A DNA stretch of 64,000 bases, from NCBI RefSeq assembly GCF_014649535.1, contig NZ_BMTF01000002.1, positions 62,001-126,000 of the forward strand, written 5' to 3'. Numbering within the stretch: the stretch's first letter is position 1; each line of letters starts with the position of its first letter. The notes beneath the pieces are model-generated. The model worked only from the letters and a program-made list of their open reading frames with translations. It did not search any database and had not been told where the DNA came from. This DNA comes from Streptomyces gelaticus. GTDB taxonomy: Bacteria > Actinomycetota > Actinomycetes > Streptomycetales > Streptomycetaceae. Below are positions 55,441-64,000 of this stretch, in pieces. The translations under genes were made by a program, and so were the position numbers.

Positions 55441-57168
55441 GTGACAACCATCACGCCCGATCCCGGGAACCGGAACGGGAACCACCGGAACCCCGGCCCC
55501 TCACTTCGCGAGAGGCCGGGTGCGCCCGGTACGCTCACCGCCGTGCCCCACGCTGATCAGTTCCAAACCACCCAGAAGGCCGCCCCTGTGAAATTCCCGG
55601 GAGCGCCCCGCCCGGACCGGATCGGACCGACCTCGCTAGGCGAACTGGCGGCCCGGCTGGGCGTCGAGCCGCCGGGAACCGGAGAGGTCACCGGCATCAC
55701 CCACGACTCCCGGGCGGTACGCCCCGGCGACGTGTACGCGGCCCTGCCGGGCGCCCGCCTCCACGGCGCCGACTTCGTGGCCCAGGCGGCCGGTCTCGGC
55801 GCGGCGGCGATCCTCACCGACCCGGCGGGCGCCGAGCGCGCCGCGGCCACCGGACTCCCGGTGCTGGTCACCGAGGACCCGCGCGGCCGGATGGGCGAGC
55901 TCGCCGCCGAGATCTACGGCCGGCCCGGCGCCGCTCTCCTCCAGATCGGCATCACCGGAACGTCCGGCAAGACCACCACCGCCTACCTGATCGAAGGCGG
56001 ATTCCGCGGCGCCGGGCGCGCCACCGGCCTCATCGGCACGGTGGAGATGCGGATCGGCGACGAGCGCATCAAGTCCGAGCGCACCACCCCCGAAGCCACC
56101 GATCTGCAGGCCCTGTTCGCCGTCATGCGTGAGCGCGGCGTCGACTCGGTGACCATGGAGGTCTCCAGCCACGCCCTGGTGCTCGGCCGGGTCGACGGCT
56201 GCGTCTTCGATGTCGCGGTCTTCAACAACCTCAGCCCGGAACACATGGAGTTCCACTCCGGGATGGAGGACTACTTCCAGGCCAAGGCGCAGCTCTTCAC
56301 CCCGGGCCGCAGCCGGCAGGGCGTCGTCAACTTCGACGACGAGTACGGCCGCAGGCTGGTCAGCGAGGCGTCCGTCCCGGTCGTCACCTTCTCCGCCGAG
56401 GGCCACCCGGACGCCGACTGGCGCGCCGAGGACGTCGAGGCCGGGCCGCTCGGCTCCACCTTCACCGCCGTCGGCCCCCAGGGCGAGCGGATCGCCGCCA
56501 GGGCCCCGCTGCCAGGACCGTTCAACGTCGCCAACACCCTCGCCGCGATCGTCACGCTCGCCGTCGCGGGCATCGACCCGCAGACCGGGGCCGACGGTGT
56601 CGCGGCCGTCCCGGGCGTGCCCGGCCGGCTGGAGCGGGTCGACGCCGGACAGCCGTACCTCGCGGTCGTCGACTACGCGCACAAGACCGACGCCGTCGAG
56701 TCCGTGCTGCGCTCCCTGCGGAAGGTCACCAAGGGCAGGCTGCACATCGTCCTCGGCTGCGGTGGCGACCGCGACACGACCAAGCGCGGCCCGATGGGCG
56801 CCGCCGCGGCCCGCCTCGCCGACACCGCCGTACTGACCTCCGACAACCCCCGTTCCGAGGACCCCCTCAAAATCCTCGCCGCAATGCTCGCGGGCGCCGC
56901 CGAGGTGCCCGTCGACGAGCGGGGCGACGTCCTGGTCGAAGCCGACCGGGCCGCCGCCATCGCCGCCGCGGTCGCCCGCGCCGAGCCCGGTGACACGGTG
57001 CTGATCGCCGGCAAGGGCCACGAGCAGGGCCAGGACATCCACGGCGTGGTACGCCCCTTCGACGACCGCGTGGTCCTGCGCGCGGCCATCGAGCGCTCCA
57101 CGGGGCACGAGCGCACCGAGAGCTCCGACCACCGCGCCCACACCCACGAGAACAACAGTCAGGGATGA
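55441..57168 (+). CDS. murE: UDP-MurNAc-tripeptide synthetase MurE
   Basis: A 575-residue Mur ligase that adds diaminopimelate (LL-form expected in Streptomyces) to UDP-MurNAc-L-Ala-D-Glu. The ATP-binding loop is GITGTSGKTTT. The carbamylated-Lys region follows, and SDNPRSEDP is the DNPR motif specific for diaminopimelate. The first ~50 residues are a low-complexity Asn/Pro/Arg-rich extension before the core; GTG 55588 would omit it. The GTG at 55441 is kept because it matches my recollection of Streptomyces orthologues. Confidence 0.92.
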   Translation: MTTITPDPGNRNGNHRNPGPSLRERPGAPGTLTAVPHADQFQTTQKAAPVKFPGAPRPDRIGPTSLGELAARLGVEPPGTGEVTGITHDSRAVRPGDVYAALPGARLHGADFVAQAAGLGAAAILTDPAGAERAAATGLPVLVTEDPRGRMGELAAEIYGRPGAALLQIGITGTSGKTTTAYLIEGGFRGAGRATGLIGTVEMRIGDERIKSERTTPEATDLQALFAVMRERGVDSVTMEVSSHALVLGRVDGCVFDVAVFNNLSPEHMEFHSGMEDYFQAKAQLFTPGRSRQGVVNFDDEYGRRLVSEASVPVVTFSAEGHPDADWRAEDVEAGPLGSTFTAVGPQGERIAARAPLPGPFNVANTLAAIVTLAVAGIDPQTGADGVAAVPGVPGRLERVDAGQPYLAVVDYAHKTDAVESVLRSLRKVTKGRLHIVLGCGGDRDTTKRGPMGAAAARLADTAVLTSDNPRSEDPLKILAAMLAGAAEVPVDERGDVLVEADRAAAIAAAVARAEPGDTVLIAGKGHEQGQDIHGVVRPFDDRVVLRAAIERSTGHERTESSDHRAHTHENNSQG

Positions 57169-57172
57169 CCAA

Positions 57173-58579
57173 GTGATCGCCCTTTCCCTCGCCGAGATCG
57201 CCGAAATCGTCGGCGGGCAGTCGCACGACATACCCGATCCGGCAGCAATCGTCAGCGGGCCCGTCGTCATCGACTCCCGAGAGGTGGAACAAGGCAGTCT
57301 GTTCGCCGCCTTCGCCGGTGAGCGGGTCGACGGCCACGACTATGCGCAGCGCGCCGTCGAGGCGGGCGCGGCAGCGGTGCTGGCCGCCCGCCCCGTCGAC
57401 GTTCCGGCGATCGTCGTCGACGACGTCGTGGCCGCACTCGGTGCGCTCGCCCGTGCCGTCGTGGGCCGCCTCGGCACCACCGTCGTCGCGCTCACCGGCT
57501 CCGCGGGCAAGACCTCCACCAAGGACCTCATCGCCCAACTCCTCGAACGCAAGGGGCCCACCGTCTACCCAGCGGGCAACCTCAACAACGAGATCGGCCT
57601 GCCGCTCACCGCGCTGCGCGCCGCCGAGGACACCCGCCACCTCGTCCTCGAAATGGGTGCACGCTACATCGGCGACATCCGCTACCTCACCGGCCTCGTC
57701 CCGCCCCGCGTCGGCCTCGTCCTCAACGTCGGCACCGCCCACATCGGCGAGTTCGGCGGCCGGGAGCAGATCGCACAGGCCAAGGGCGAGATGGTCGAGT
57801 CGCTGCCCGAGGACGGCGTCGCCGTACTCAACGCCGACGACCCGCTCGTACGCGCCATGTCCTCCCGCACCAAGGCCCGGGTGCTGCTCTTCGGTGAAGC
57901 CGCGGAAGCGGACGTACGGGGCGAGAAGGTCCGTCTCACCGACGACGGACGCCCCGCGTTCCGGCTTCACACACCCACCGGGTGCAGCGACGTGACCATG
58001 CGCCTGTACGGTGAGCACCACGTGTCGAACGCGCTCGCCGCGGCCGCCGTCGCCCATGAGTTGGGCCTGTCCGCAGACGAGATCGCCGAAGGGCTCTCCG
58101 AGGCGGGCACCCTCTCCCGCTGGCGCATGGAGGTCACCGAGCGTCCGGACGGCGTGACGTTCGTCAATGACGCCTACAACGCGAACCCCGAATCCATGAA
58201 AGCCGCGCTGCGCGCGCTGGCCGCCATGGGGAAGGGCCGGCGTACGTGGGCGGTGCTCGGCCAGATGGCCGAGCTCGGCGACGCCTCGCTCGCCGAGCAC
58301 GACGCGGTCGGACGGCTCGCCGTCCGGCTCAACGTCAGCAAGCTCGTCGCGGTCGGGGGCAGAGAGGCCTCCTGGCTGCAACTGGGCGCATACAACGAGG
58401 GTTCGTGGGGTGAGGAGTCGGTGCACGTGTCCGACGCACAGGCCGCGGTCGACCTGCTGCGCAGTGAACTGCGCCCGGGAGACGTCGTGCTGGTGAAGGC
58501 GTCCCGGTCGGTCGGCCTGGAGCAGGTCGCCATGGCACTGCTGGGGAACGCGTCCGAGGGCGAGGTCGCCGGCCGATGA
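57173..58579 (+). CDS. murF: UDP-MurNAc-pentapeptide synthetase MurF
   Basis: A 468-residue Mur ligase adding D-Ala-D-Ala to the UDP-MurNAc tripeptide. The ATP loop is LTGSAGKTSTKD. LEMGARYIGDI and the C-terminal NDAYNANPESMKAAL are MurF hallmarks. It starts at GTG 57173, 4 bp past murE, and its stop overlaps the mraY ATG (ATGA), so the three genes are translated together. Confidence 0.95.
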   Translation: MIALSLAEIAEIVGGQSHDIPDPAAIVSGPVVIDSREVEQGSLFAAFAGERVDGHDYAQRAVEAGAAAVLAARPVDVPAIVVDDVVAALGALARAVVGRLGTTVVALTGSAGKTSTKDLIAQLLERKGPTVYPAGNLNNEIGLPLTALRAAEDTRHLVLEMGARYIGDIRYLTGLVPPRVGLVLNVGTAHIGEFGGREQIAQAKGEMVESLPEDGVAVLNADDPLVRAMSSRTKARVLLFGEAAEADVRGEKVRLTDDGRPAFRLHTPTGCSDVTMRLYGEHHVSNALAAAAVAHELGLSADEIAEGLSEAGTLSRWRMEVTERPDGVTFVNDAYNANPESMKAALRALAAMGKGRRTWAVLGQMAELGDASLAEHDAVGRLAVRLNVSKLVAVGGREASWLQLGAYNEGSWGEESVHVSDAQAAVDLLRSELRPGDVVLVKASRSVGLEQVAMALLGNASEGEVAGR

Positions 58580-59646
58580 GGCAGATCCTGTTCGCGGGGG
58601 CCATCGGGCTCTTCCTGACCTTGGTCGGAACTCCGCTGCTGATCAAACTGCTGGCCCGCAAGGGATACGGGCAGTTCATCCGGGACGACGGCCCGCGCAC
58701 CCACGGGTCCAAGAAGGGCACACCCACCATGGGTGGTATCGCCTTCATCCTGGCGACGATCATCGCGTACCTTCTCGCGAAGGTGATCACCGGCGAGTCG
58801 ATGACGTTCTCCGGTGTACTGGTGCTCTTCCTGATGGCCGGGATGGGCCTCGTCGGCTTCCTCGACGACTACATCAAGATCGTCAAGCAGCGTTCGCTGG
58901 GTCTGCGGGCCAAGGCGAAGATGGCCGGCCAGCTGATCGTGGGTATCGCCTTCGCGGTGCTCTCGCTCCAGTTCGCGGACAAGCAGGGCAACACCCCGGC
59001 CTCCACCAAGCTGTCGTTCGTCGCGGACTTCGGCTGGTCGATCGGCCCGGTGCTGTTCGTCGTCTGGGCGCTGTTCATGATCCTGGCCATGTCCAACGGC
59101 GTGAACCTGACGGACGGTCTGGACGGTCTGGCCACCGGCGCGTCGGTGATGGTCTTCGGCGCGTACACCTTCATCGGGCTGTGGCAGTTCCAGGAGTCCT
59201 GCGTCAACGCGGACACCCTGACCAACCCCAACGCCTGTTTCCAGGTACGTGACCCGCTCGACCTCGCGGTCGTCGCCTCCGCGCTGATGGGCGCCTGCTT
59301 CGGCTTCCTGTGGTGGAACACCTCGCCCGCCAAGATCTTCATGGGCGACACCGGTTCGCTGGCGCTCGGCGGCGCCCTCGCCGGTCTGGCGATCTGCTCC
59401 CGCACCGAGTTCCTGATGGCCGTCCTCGGCGGTCTCTTCGTGATGATCACCATGTCCGTGGTCATCCAGGTCGGTTCCTTCAAGATGACCGGCAAGCGGG
59501 TCTTCCGCATGGCACCGCTCCAGCACCACTTCGAACTCAAGGGGTGGTCCGAAGTCCTTGTGGTGGTCCGCTTCTGGATCATCCAGGGCATGTGCGTGAT
59601 CGTCGGACTCGGACTCTTCTACGCGGGATGGGCAGCCGACAAGTGA
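58576..59646 (+). CDS. mraY: Phospho-MurNAc-pentapeptide transferase MraY
   Basis: A 356-residue, ten-helix membrane enzyme that makes lipid I by moving phospho-MurNAc-pentapeptide to undecaprenyl phosphate. The catalytic landmarks are KKGTPTMGG, FLDDYIKI (the DD pair), NGVNLTDGLDGLA and MGDTGSLALGG, with the late HHFELKGWSE loop. It overlaps murF at its start and murD at its stop. Confidence 0.97.
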   Translation: MRQILFAGAIGLFLTLVGTPLLIKLLARKGYGQFIRDDGPRTHGSKKGTPTMGGIAFILATIIAYLLAKVITGESMTFSGVLVLFLMAGMGLVGFLDDYIKIVKQRSLGLRAKAKMAGQLIVGIAFAVLSLQFADKQGNTPASTKLSFVADFGWSIGPVLFVVWALFMILAMSNGVNLTDGLDGLATGASVMVFGAYTFIGLWQFQESCVNADTLTNPNACFQVRDPLDLAVVASALMGACFGFLWWNTSPAKIFMGDTGSLALGGALAGLAICSRTEFLMAVLGGLFVMITMSVVIQVGSFKMTGKRVFRMAPLQHHFELKGWSEVLVVVRFWIIQGMCVIVGLGLFYAGWAADK

Positions 59647-61061
59647 GCAACCAGGACTGGCAGGGCAAGCACGTCACCGTCGCGGGACTCGGGGTCTCGG
59701 GAATCCCGGCGGCCAAGGTGCTGCGCGGCCTCGGGGCCGTCGTCACGGTGGTCAACGACGGGGACGACGAGCGTTCCCGTACGCAGGCCGCGGAGCTGGA
59801 GGCGCAGGGGATCACCGTGCGCCTCGGCGACGGGGCGACCCTGCCCGAGTCCACCGAGCTCATCGTCACCACCCCGGGCTGGAAGCCCGACAAGCCGCTC
59901 TTCACCGCAGCCGCCGAGGCGAACGTCCCCGTCTGGGGCGACGTCGAACTCGCCTGGCGGCTGCGGGGCCCCGGCGCCGCCCCCTGGCTCGCGGTCACCG
60001 GCACCAACGGCAAGACCACGACCGTACGGATGCTCGCCTCGATCCTCGAGGCGGCCGGGCTGCGCACCGCGGCCGTCGGCAACATCGGCGTCTCCCTCCT
60101 GGACGCCGTCCTCGGCGACGAGGAGTACGACGTACTCGCCGTCGAGCTGTCCAGCTACCAGCTGCACTGGGCGCCCTCGCTGCGCGCCCACTCCGCCGCC
60201 GTCCTCAACCTGGCCCCGGACCACCTCGACTGGCACGGCTCCATGGCGGCGTACGTCGCGGACAAGGGCCGGATCTACGAGGGCAACCGGGTCGCCTGCG
60301 TCTACAACGCGGCCGACCCGGCGACCGAGGACCTGGTCCGCGAGGCCGATGTCGAGGAGGGCTGCCGGGCCATCGGCTTCACCCTGAACACCCCGGGCCC
60401 GTCCCAGCTGGGCGTCGTCGACGGCATTCTCGTCGACCGCGCCTTCGTGGCGAACCGGCAGAAGCAGGCCCAGGAGCTCGCCGAGGTCAAGGACATCGAC
60501 CCGCCCGCCCCGCACAACATCGCCAACGCCCTCGCGGCGGCGGCCCTGGCCCGCGCCTTCGGCGTCGAGCCCGCGGCCGTACGCGACGGACTGCGGGCCT
60601 TCCGCCCCGACCCGCACCGCATCCAGCACGTCGCGGATGTCGCCCAGGTCGCGTACGTCGACGACTCCAAGGCCACCAACACCCACGCCGCCGAGGCCTC
60701 CCTGGCGGCCTACGACCCGATCGTCTGGATCGCCGGCGGCCTCGCCAAGGGCGCCGCCTTCGACGAGCTGGTGACCGGGGCCGCGGGACGGCTGCGCGGG
60801 GTCGTACTGATCGGCCGGGACCGGGAGCTGATCCGCGAAGCCCTCGCGCGACACGCCCCCGAGGTCCCGGTGGTCGACCTCGGCCGGACCGACACTGGGG
60901 CGATGTCCGAGGCGGTCCGCGAGGCGGCACGGCTCGCCCGGCCGGGAGACACCGTACTGATGGCCCCGGCCTGTGCCTCGATGGACATGTTCGTCAATTA
61001 CAACAAGCGGGGCGAGGCGTTCGCGGACGCGGTCCGCGCGCTCGCCGCCGAGAGCGCCTGA
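59643..61061 (+). CDS. murD: UDP-MurNAc-L-Ala-D-Glu ligase MurD
   Basis: A 472-residue Mur ligase adding D-glutamate. The N-terminal UDP-binding loop is VAGLGVSGIPAAKVL, the ATP loop VTGTNGKTTTVRM, with LAPDHLDWHG and the C-terminal PACASMDMFVNYNKRGEAF. GTG 59643 overlaps the mraY stop (GTGA); ATG 59628 is an in-frame alternative. An 84-bp gap follows before ftsW. Confidence 0.95.
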   Translation: MSNQDWQGKHVTVAGLGVSGIPAAKVLRGLGAVVTVVNDGDDERSRTQAAELEAQGITVRLGDGATLPESTELIVTTPGWKPDKPLFTAAAEANVPVWGDVELAWRLRGPGAAPWLAVTGTNGKTTTVRMLASILEAAGLRTAAVGNIGVSLLDAVLGDEEYDVLAVELSSYQLHWAPSLRAHSAAVLNLAPDHLDWHGSMAAYVADKGRIYEGNRVACVYNAADPATEDLVREADVEEGCRAIGFTLNTPGPSQLGVVDGILVDRAFVANRQKQAQELAEVKDIDPPAPHNIANALAAAALARAFGVEPAAVRDGLRAFRPDPHRIQHVADVAQVAYVDDSKATNTHAAEASLAAYDPIVWIAGGLAKGAAFDELVTGAAGRLRGVVLIGRDRELIREALARHAPEVPVVDLGRTDTGAMSEAVREAARLARPGDTVLMAPACASMDMFVNYNKRGEAFADAVRALAAESA

Positions 61062-61145
61062 CGGGCCCGGCCCCCGCGCCGCCCCGTCACGGCCGCCGGC
61101 CCTCGGCGGCGGCCGTGGGCACGAGCAGTGGAGGGGACAGCGACA

Positions 61146-62606
61146 ATGCCGGCCGAAGAGAGCTCCGCCGGGCCCCGTGGGGGCCGCTCACGGGCCACCG
61201 AGGCGATCAGCCGGGCACTCACCCCGCCACTGCTCGCGGGAGCGGGAGCGGGCGCCCCGGCGGCGCTCGGCCCCGCCCTGCGGGTCCGGTCGGCCACCGG
61301 CTCCCGGCGCCCCCCGGTGCCGCGCTCCAAGGGGCGCTCCACCGGCGGCCCCCGCGTTCCCCGCTCGCCCCGCGGCGGCGTGCGGCGGATCCATGAGCGG
61401 GTACGCCGGGCCTGGGACCGCCCTCTGACCGCGTACTACCTGATCCTGGGCGCCGGCCTGCTGATCACCGTGCTCGGCCTGGTGATGGTCTACTCCGCCT
61501 CGATGATCAAGGCCCTGGAGCTGGACAAACCGAGCACCTACTTCTTCCGCAAGCAGTTCCTCGCCGCCGTCATCGGCGCCGGACTGATGGCGCTCGCCGC
61601 CCGGATGCCCGCCAAGCTGCACCGGGCCCTCGCCTACCCGCTGCTCATGGGGACCGTCTTCCTGATGGTGCTGGTCCAGGTGCCGGGGATAGGGATGTCG
61701 GTCAACGGCAACCAGAACTGGCTCTACCTGGGCGGCCCCTTCCAGCTCCAGCCCAGTGAATTCGGCAAGCTCGCCCTGGTGTTGTGGGGCGCGGACCTGC
61801 TCGCCCGCAAACAGGACAAGCGGCTGCTGACGCAGTGGAAACACCTGCTCGTCCCGCTCGTCCCGGTGGCCTTCATGCTCCTCGGGCTGATCATGCTCGG
61901 CGGCGACATGGGAACTGCGATCATTCTCACCGCGATCCTGTTCGGACTGCTCTGGCTGGCCGGGGCACCCACCAGGCTCTTCGGCGGGGTGCTCGGCTTC
62001 GCCGCGCTGATCGCCTTCGTACTGATCAAGACCAGCCCGAACCGGATGTCCAGGCTCGCCTGCATCGGCGCCAGCGAGCCCGGACCGGGGGACTCCTGCT
62101 GGCAGGCGGTGCACGGAATCTATGCTCTGGCGTCCGGCGGATGGTTCGGTTCCGGGCTCGGTGCGAGTGTGGAAAAATGGGGCCAACTGCCTGAACCGCA
62201 CACCGACTTCATTTTCGCCATCACGGGGGAGGAACTGGGGTTGGCGGGGACGCTGTCGGTACTCGCCCTCTTCGCGGCTCTAGGCTATGCGGGTATCCGC
62301 GTGGCCGGACGCACGGAGGACCCCTTCGTGAGGTACGCCGCGGGAGGTGTGACCACCTGGATCACGGTGCAGGCCGTGATCAACATCGGTGCGGTGCTCG
62401 GCCTGCTGCCGATCGCCGGTGTCCCGCTCCCGCTGTTCTCCTACGGAGGATCGGCCCTGCTGCCGACCATGTTCGCCGTCGGGCTGCTGATCGCGTTCGC
62501 GCGAGAGGATCCCGCGGCGAAGGCGGCCCTGGCCGTGCGGAGGCCCGGGGTGAGATGGAAGACGATGAGACGGCGCGTCAAGAAGCGTCCGTCCGGAGAG
62601 CGGTGA
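61146..62606 (+). CDS. ftsW: Septal peptidoglycan glycosyltransferase FtsW
   Basis: A 486-residue SEDS-family polymerase. The first ~97 residues are a cytoplasmic extension rich in Arg, Pro, Ser and Gly. About ten membrane helices begin at AYYLILGAGLLITVLG. The large extracellular loop contains GGWFGSGLGASVEKWG and PEPHTDFIFAITGEELG, whose Asp is the catalytic residue of SEDS enzymes. ATG 61146 is chosen because GGAGGGG lies 8-9 nt upstream; GTG 61128 is a longer option. FtsW polymerises lipid II with FtsI as its cross-linking partner. Confidence 0.95.
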   Translation: MPAEESSAGPRGGRSRATEAISRALTPPLLAGAGAGAPAALGPALRVRSATGSRRPPVPRSKGRSTGGPRVPRSPRGGVRRIHERVRRAWDRPLTAYYLILGAGLLITVLGLVMVYSASMIKALELDKPSTYFFRKQFLAAVIGAGLMALAARMPAKLHRALAYPLLMGTVFLMVLVQVPGIGMSVNGNQNWLYLGGPFQLQPSEFGKLALVLWGADLLARKQDKRLLTQWKHLLVPLVPVAFMLLGLIMLGGDMGTAIILTAILFGLLWLAGAPTRLFGGVLGFAALIAFVLIKTSPNRMSRLACIGASEPGPGDSCWQAVHGIYALASGGWFGSGLGASVEKWGQLPEPHTDFIFAITGEELGLAGTLSVLALFAALGYAGIRVAGRTEDPFVRYAAGGVTTWITVQAVINIGAVLGLLPIAGVPLPLFSYGGSALLPTMFAVGLLIAFAREDPAAKAALAVRRPGVRWKTMRRRVKKRPSGER

Positions 62607-62612
62607 ATTTCG

Positions 62613-63707
62613 GTGCATGTCGTACTCGCCGGTGGGGGGACCGCCGGCCACATCGAGCCCGCGCTTGCCCTCGCGGACGCCCTGCGCAGGCAGGACCCGA
62701 CCGTGGGAATCACTGCCCTCGGCACGGAGCGCGGACTCGAGACCAGGCTCGTACCCGAGCGGGGGTACGAACTCGCCCTGATCCCGGCCGTGCCGCTGCC
62801 GCGCAAGCCCACCCCGGAACTGATCACCGTCCCGGGACGGCTGCGCGGCACCATCAAGGCCGCCGAGCAGGTCCTGGAGCGCACCAAGGCGGACTGCGTG
62901 GTCGGCTTCGGCGGCTACGTCGCCCTGCCCGGCTACCTCGCCGCCAAGCGGGCCGGTGTGCCGATCGTCGTCCACGAGGCCAATGCCCGCCCCGGCCTGG
63001 CCAACAAGATCGGTTCGCGGTACGCCCACGGCGTCGCCGTCTCCACCCCCGACAGCAAGCTGCGCGGCGCCCGCTACATCGGCATCCCGCTGCGCCGCAC
63101 CATCGCCACCCTGGACCGGGCCCGGGTCCGCCCCGAGGCGCGTGCCGCCTTCGGCCTGGACCCCAACCTGCCGACGCTGCTGGTCTCCGGCGGCTCGCAG
63201 GGCGCCCGCCACCTCAACGAGGTGATCCAGCGGGTCGCCCCGCTGCTGCAGCGCTCGGGCATCCAGATCCTGCACGTGGTCGGACCGAAGAATGAATTGC
63301 CGCGCGTCGACAACATGCCCGGGATGCCGCCCTACATCCCGGTACCGTACGTGGACCGGATGGATCTCGCGTACGCCGCGGCCGACATGATGCTCTGCCG
63401 TGCCGGTGCGATGACCGTCGCCGAACTCTCCGCCGTCGGGCTCCCCGCCGCATACGTCCCGTTGCCCATCGGCAACGGCGAACAGCGGCTCAACGCCCAG
63501 CCGGTGGTCAACGCCGGCGGCGGTCTGCTGGTGGACGACGCGGCGCTCACCCCCGAGTGGGTGCAGGGCAACGTCCTCCCGGTGCTCGCGGATCCGCACC
63601 GGCTGTACGAGATGTCCCGCGCCGCCGCCGAGTTCGGCCGCCGGGACGCCGACGACCTGCTCGTCGGCATGGTGTACGAGGCGATTGCCGCACGCCGAGG
63701 CGCGTGA
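62613..63707 (+). CDS. murG: Lipid II synthase MurG
   Basis: A 364-residue GT28 glycosyltransferase adding GlcNAc to lipid I at the inner face of the membrane. The acceptor-binding loop reads [20 protein letters not shown], here in the actinobacterial [10 protein letters not shown] form. [12 protein letters not shown] and the donor-binding [13 protein letters not shown] and [11 protein letters not shown] follow. GTG 62613 starts 6 bp after ftsW. Confidence 0.96.
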   Translation: MHVVLAGGGTAGHIEPALALADALRRQDPTVGITALGTERGLETRLVPERGYELALIPAVPLPRKPTPELITVPGRLRGTIKAAEQVLERTKADCVVGFGGYVALPGYLAAKRAGVPIVVHEANARPGLANKIGSRYAHGVAVSTPDSKLRGARYIGIPLRRTIATLDRARVRPEARAAFGLDPNLPTLLVSGGSQGARHLNEVIQRVAPLLQRSGIQILHVVGPKNELPRVDNMPGMPPYIPVPYVDRMDLAYAAADMMLCRAGAMTVAELSAVGLPAAYVPLPIGNGEQRLNAQPVVNAGGGLLVDDAALTPEWVQGNVLPVLADPHRLYEMSRAAAEFGRRDADDLLVGMVYEAIAARRGA

Positions 63708-63757
63708 GGCGGACGGGTCCGGGGGCACCGCCCCCGGACCCGGCATAAGGAGCGAGC

Positions 63758-64000
63758 GTGGCCGGACCGACGACCGCCGAGCGCGGAACAGGGCAGCAGA
63801 AGGACTCCCCGGCCCGCCCGCCGCGCCCGGGCCCCGAAGGGCGCCGACTGCCCAGCCGCAGCACGCTGATCGTGATCGGCGTGCTGGTGCTGCTGCTCGC
63901 CTCGGGCGTCGCCTGGGCGCTCTACGGCTCCTCCTGGCTCCGGGCCGAACAGGTCAGGACCACCGGTGTCGACGTACTGACACCGGCCGAGGTGGAGGCC
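63758..64000 (+). CDS. ftsQ: Cell division protein FtsQ, N-terminal part
   Basis: Only the first 81 codons lie in the window. They encode a basic Pro/Arg/Glu-rich cytoplasmic tail (~45 residues), one membrane helix (LIVIGVLVLLLASGVAWALY) and the start of the POTRA domain (RAEQVRTTGVDVLTPAEVEA). This is the FtsQ architecture, and it follows murG as in other actinobacterial dcw clusters. GTG 63758 has AAGGAG 7 nt upstream. ftsZ would be expected just beyond the edge. Confidence 0.92.
   Translation, partial: MAGPTTAERGTGQQKDSPARPPRPGPEGRRLPSRSTLIVIGVLVLLLASGVAWALYGSSWLRAEQVRTTGVDVLTPAEVEA

Overview
The window is 64 kb of very GC-rich actinobacterial chromosome, almost certainly from a Streptomyces. 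The support is third-position GC near saturation, frequent GTG/TTG starts, and many Streptomyces-type families: the MacS/MacR two-component pair, an ROK glucokinase, SAV_6107-type HEPN and DUF5304 proteins, and a dcw (division and cell wall) cluster in the actinobacterial order. I see no insertion sequence, prophage, CRISPR array, tRNA or rRNA. The genes look intact apart from those cut by the two window edges.

Layout. 0-5.8 kb: the start of a rhomboid-like membrane protein, a small CxxC protein, a coiled-coil NYN-domain protein, two tandem secreted NlpC/P60 hydrolases and a metallopeptidase-like lipoprotein. 5.8-17.9 kb: envelope lipid and glycan genes (GT87 mannosyltransferase, PimB-like GT4, FadD15-like acyl-CoA synthetase, acyltransferase) mixed with a phosphoesterase, SRPBCC, ArsA-like ATPase, glucokinase, EEP-family enzyme and esterase. 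18-27 kb: macSR, a D-2-hydroxyacid dehydrogenase, a fused TrpE-TrpG behind a Trp leader peptide and attenuator, the divergent class II DAHP synthase, iron genes (bfd behind a DmdR-type iron box, facing bfr), a sulfite-oxidase-fold protein, and a His-rich protein plus DUF4396 pair behind a CsoR-type copper operator. 27-36 kb: endonuclease IV, a four-PASTA Ser/Thr kinase, thiOSG behind a TPP riboswitch, a ferredoxin-reductase-like flavoprotein, an Rv2175c-like DNA-binding protein, thiE and metF. 36-51.5 kb: less-characterised genes (Tyr-rich membrane protein, phytoene-desaturase-like flavoprotein, DUF4126, a degenerate ABC ATPase/YhgE/TetR operon, HEPN protein, methyltransferase, DUF3040, a MoxR/DUF58/transglutaminase operon, beta-carbonic anhydrase). 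51.8-64 kb: the dcw operon rsmH-ftsL-ftsI-murE-murF-mraY-murD-ftsW-murG-ftsQ, whose genes mostly overlap or nearly touch.

How it fits together. Much of the window concerns the cell envelope: peptidoglycan precursors and septal synthesis (dcw), hydrolysis (NlpC/P60), a PASTA kinase that probably senses peptidoglycan, mannolipid synthesis, and fatty-acid or glycerolipid activation. From memory, the gene content mirrors the M. tuberculosis stretch around Rv2150c-Rv2193, so this looks like an old actinobacterial envelope neighbourhood into which thiamine, tryptophan, iron and copper genes are interleaved.

Regulation legible in the DNA: a TPP riboswitch, a Trp attenuator with a Trp-Trp-Trp leader peptide and a visible antiterminator pairing, an apparently gutted ydaO (c-di-AMP) riboswitch before the first NlpC/P60 gene, a CsoR palindrome placed between -35 and -10 elements, an iron box, and a TetR-type palindrome. 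An 18-codon ORF with its own ribosome-binding site joins rsmH to ftsL through ATGA and GTGA overlaps and may set FtsL level.
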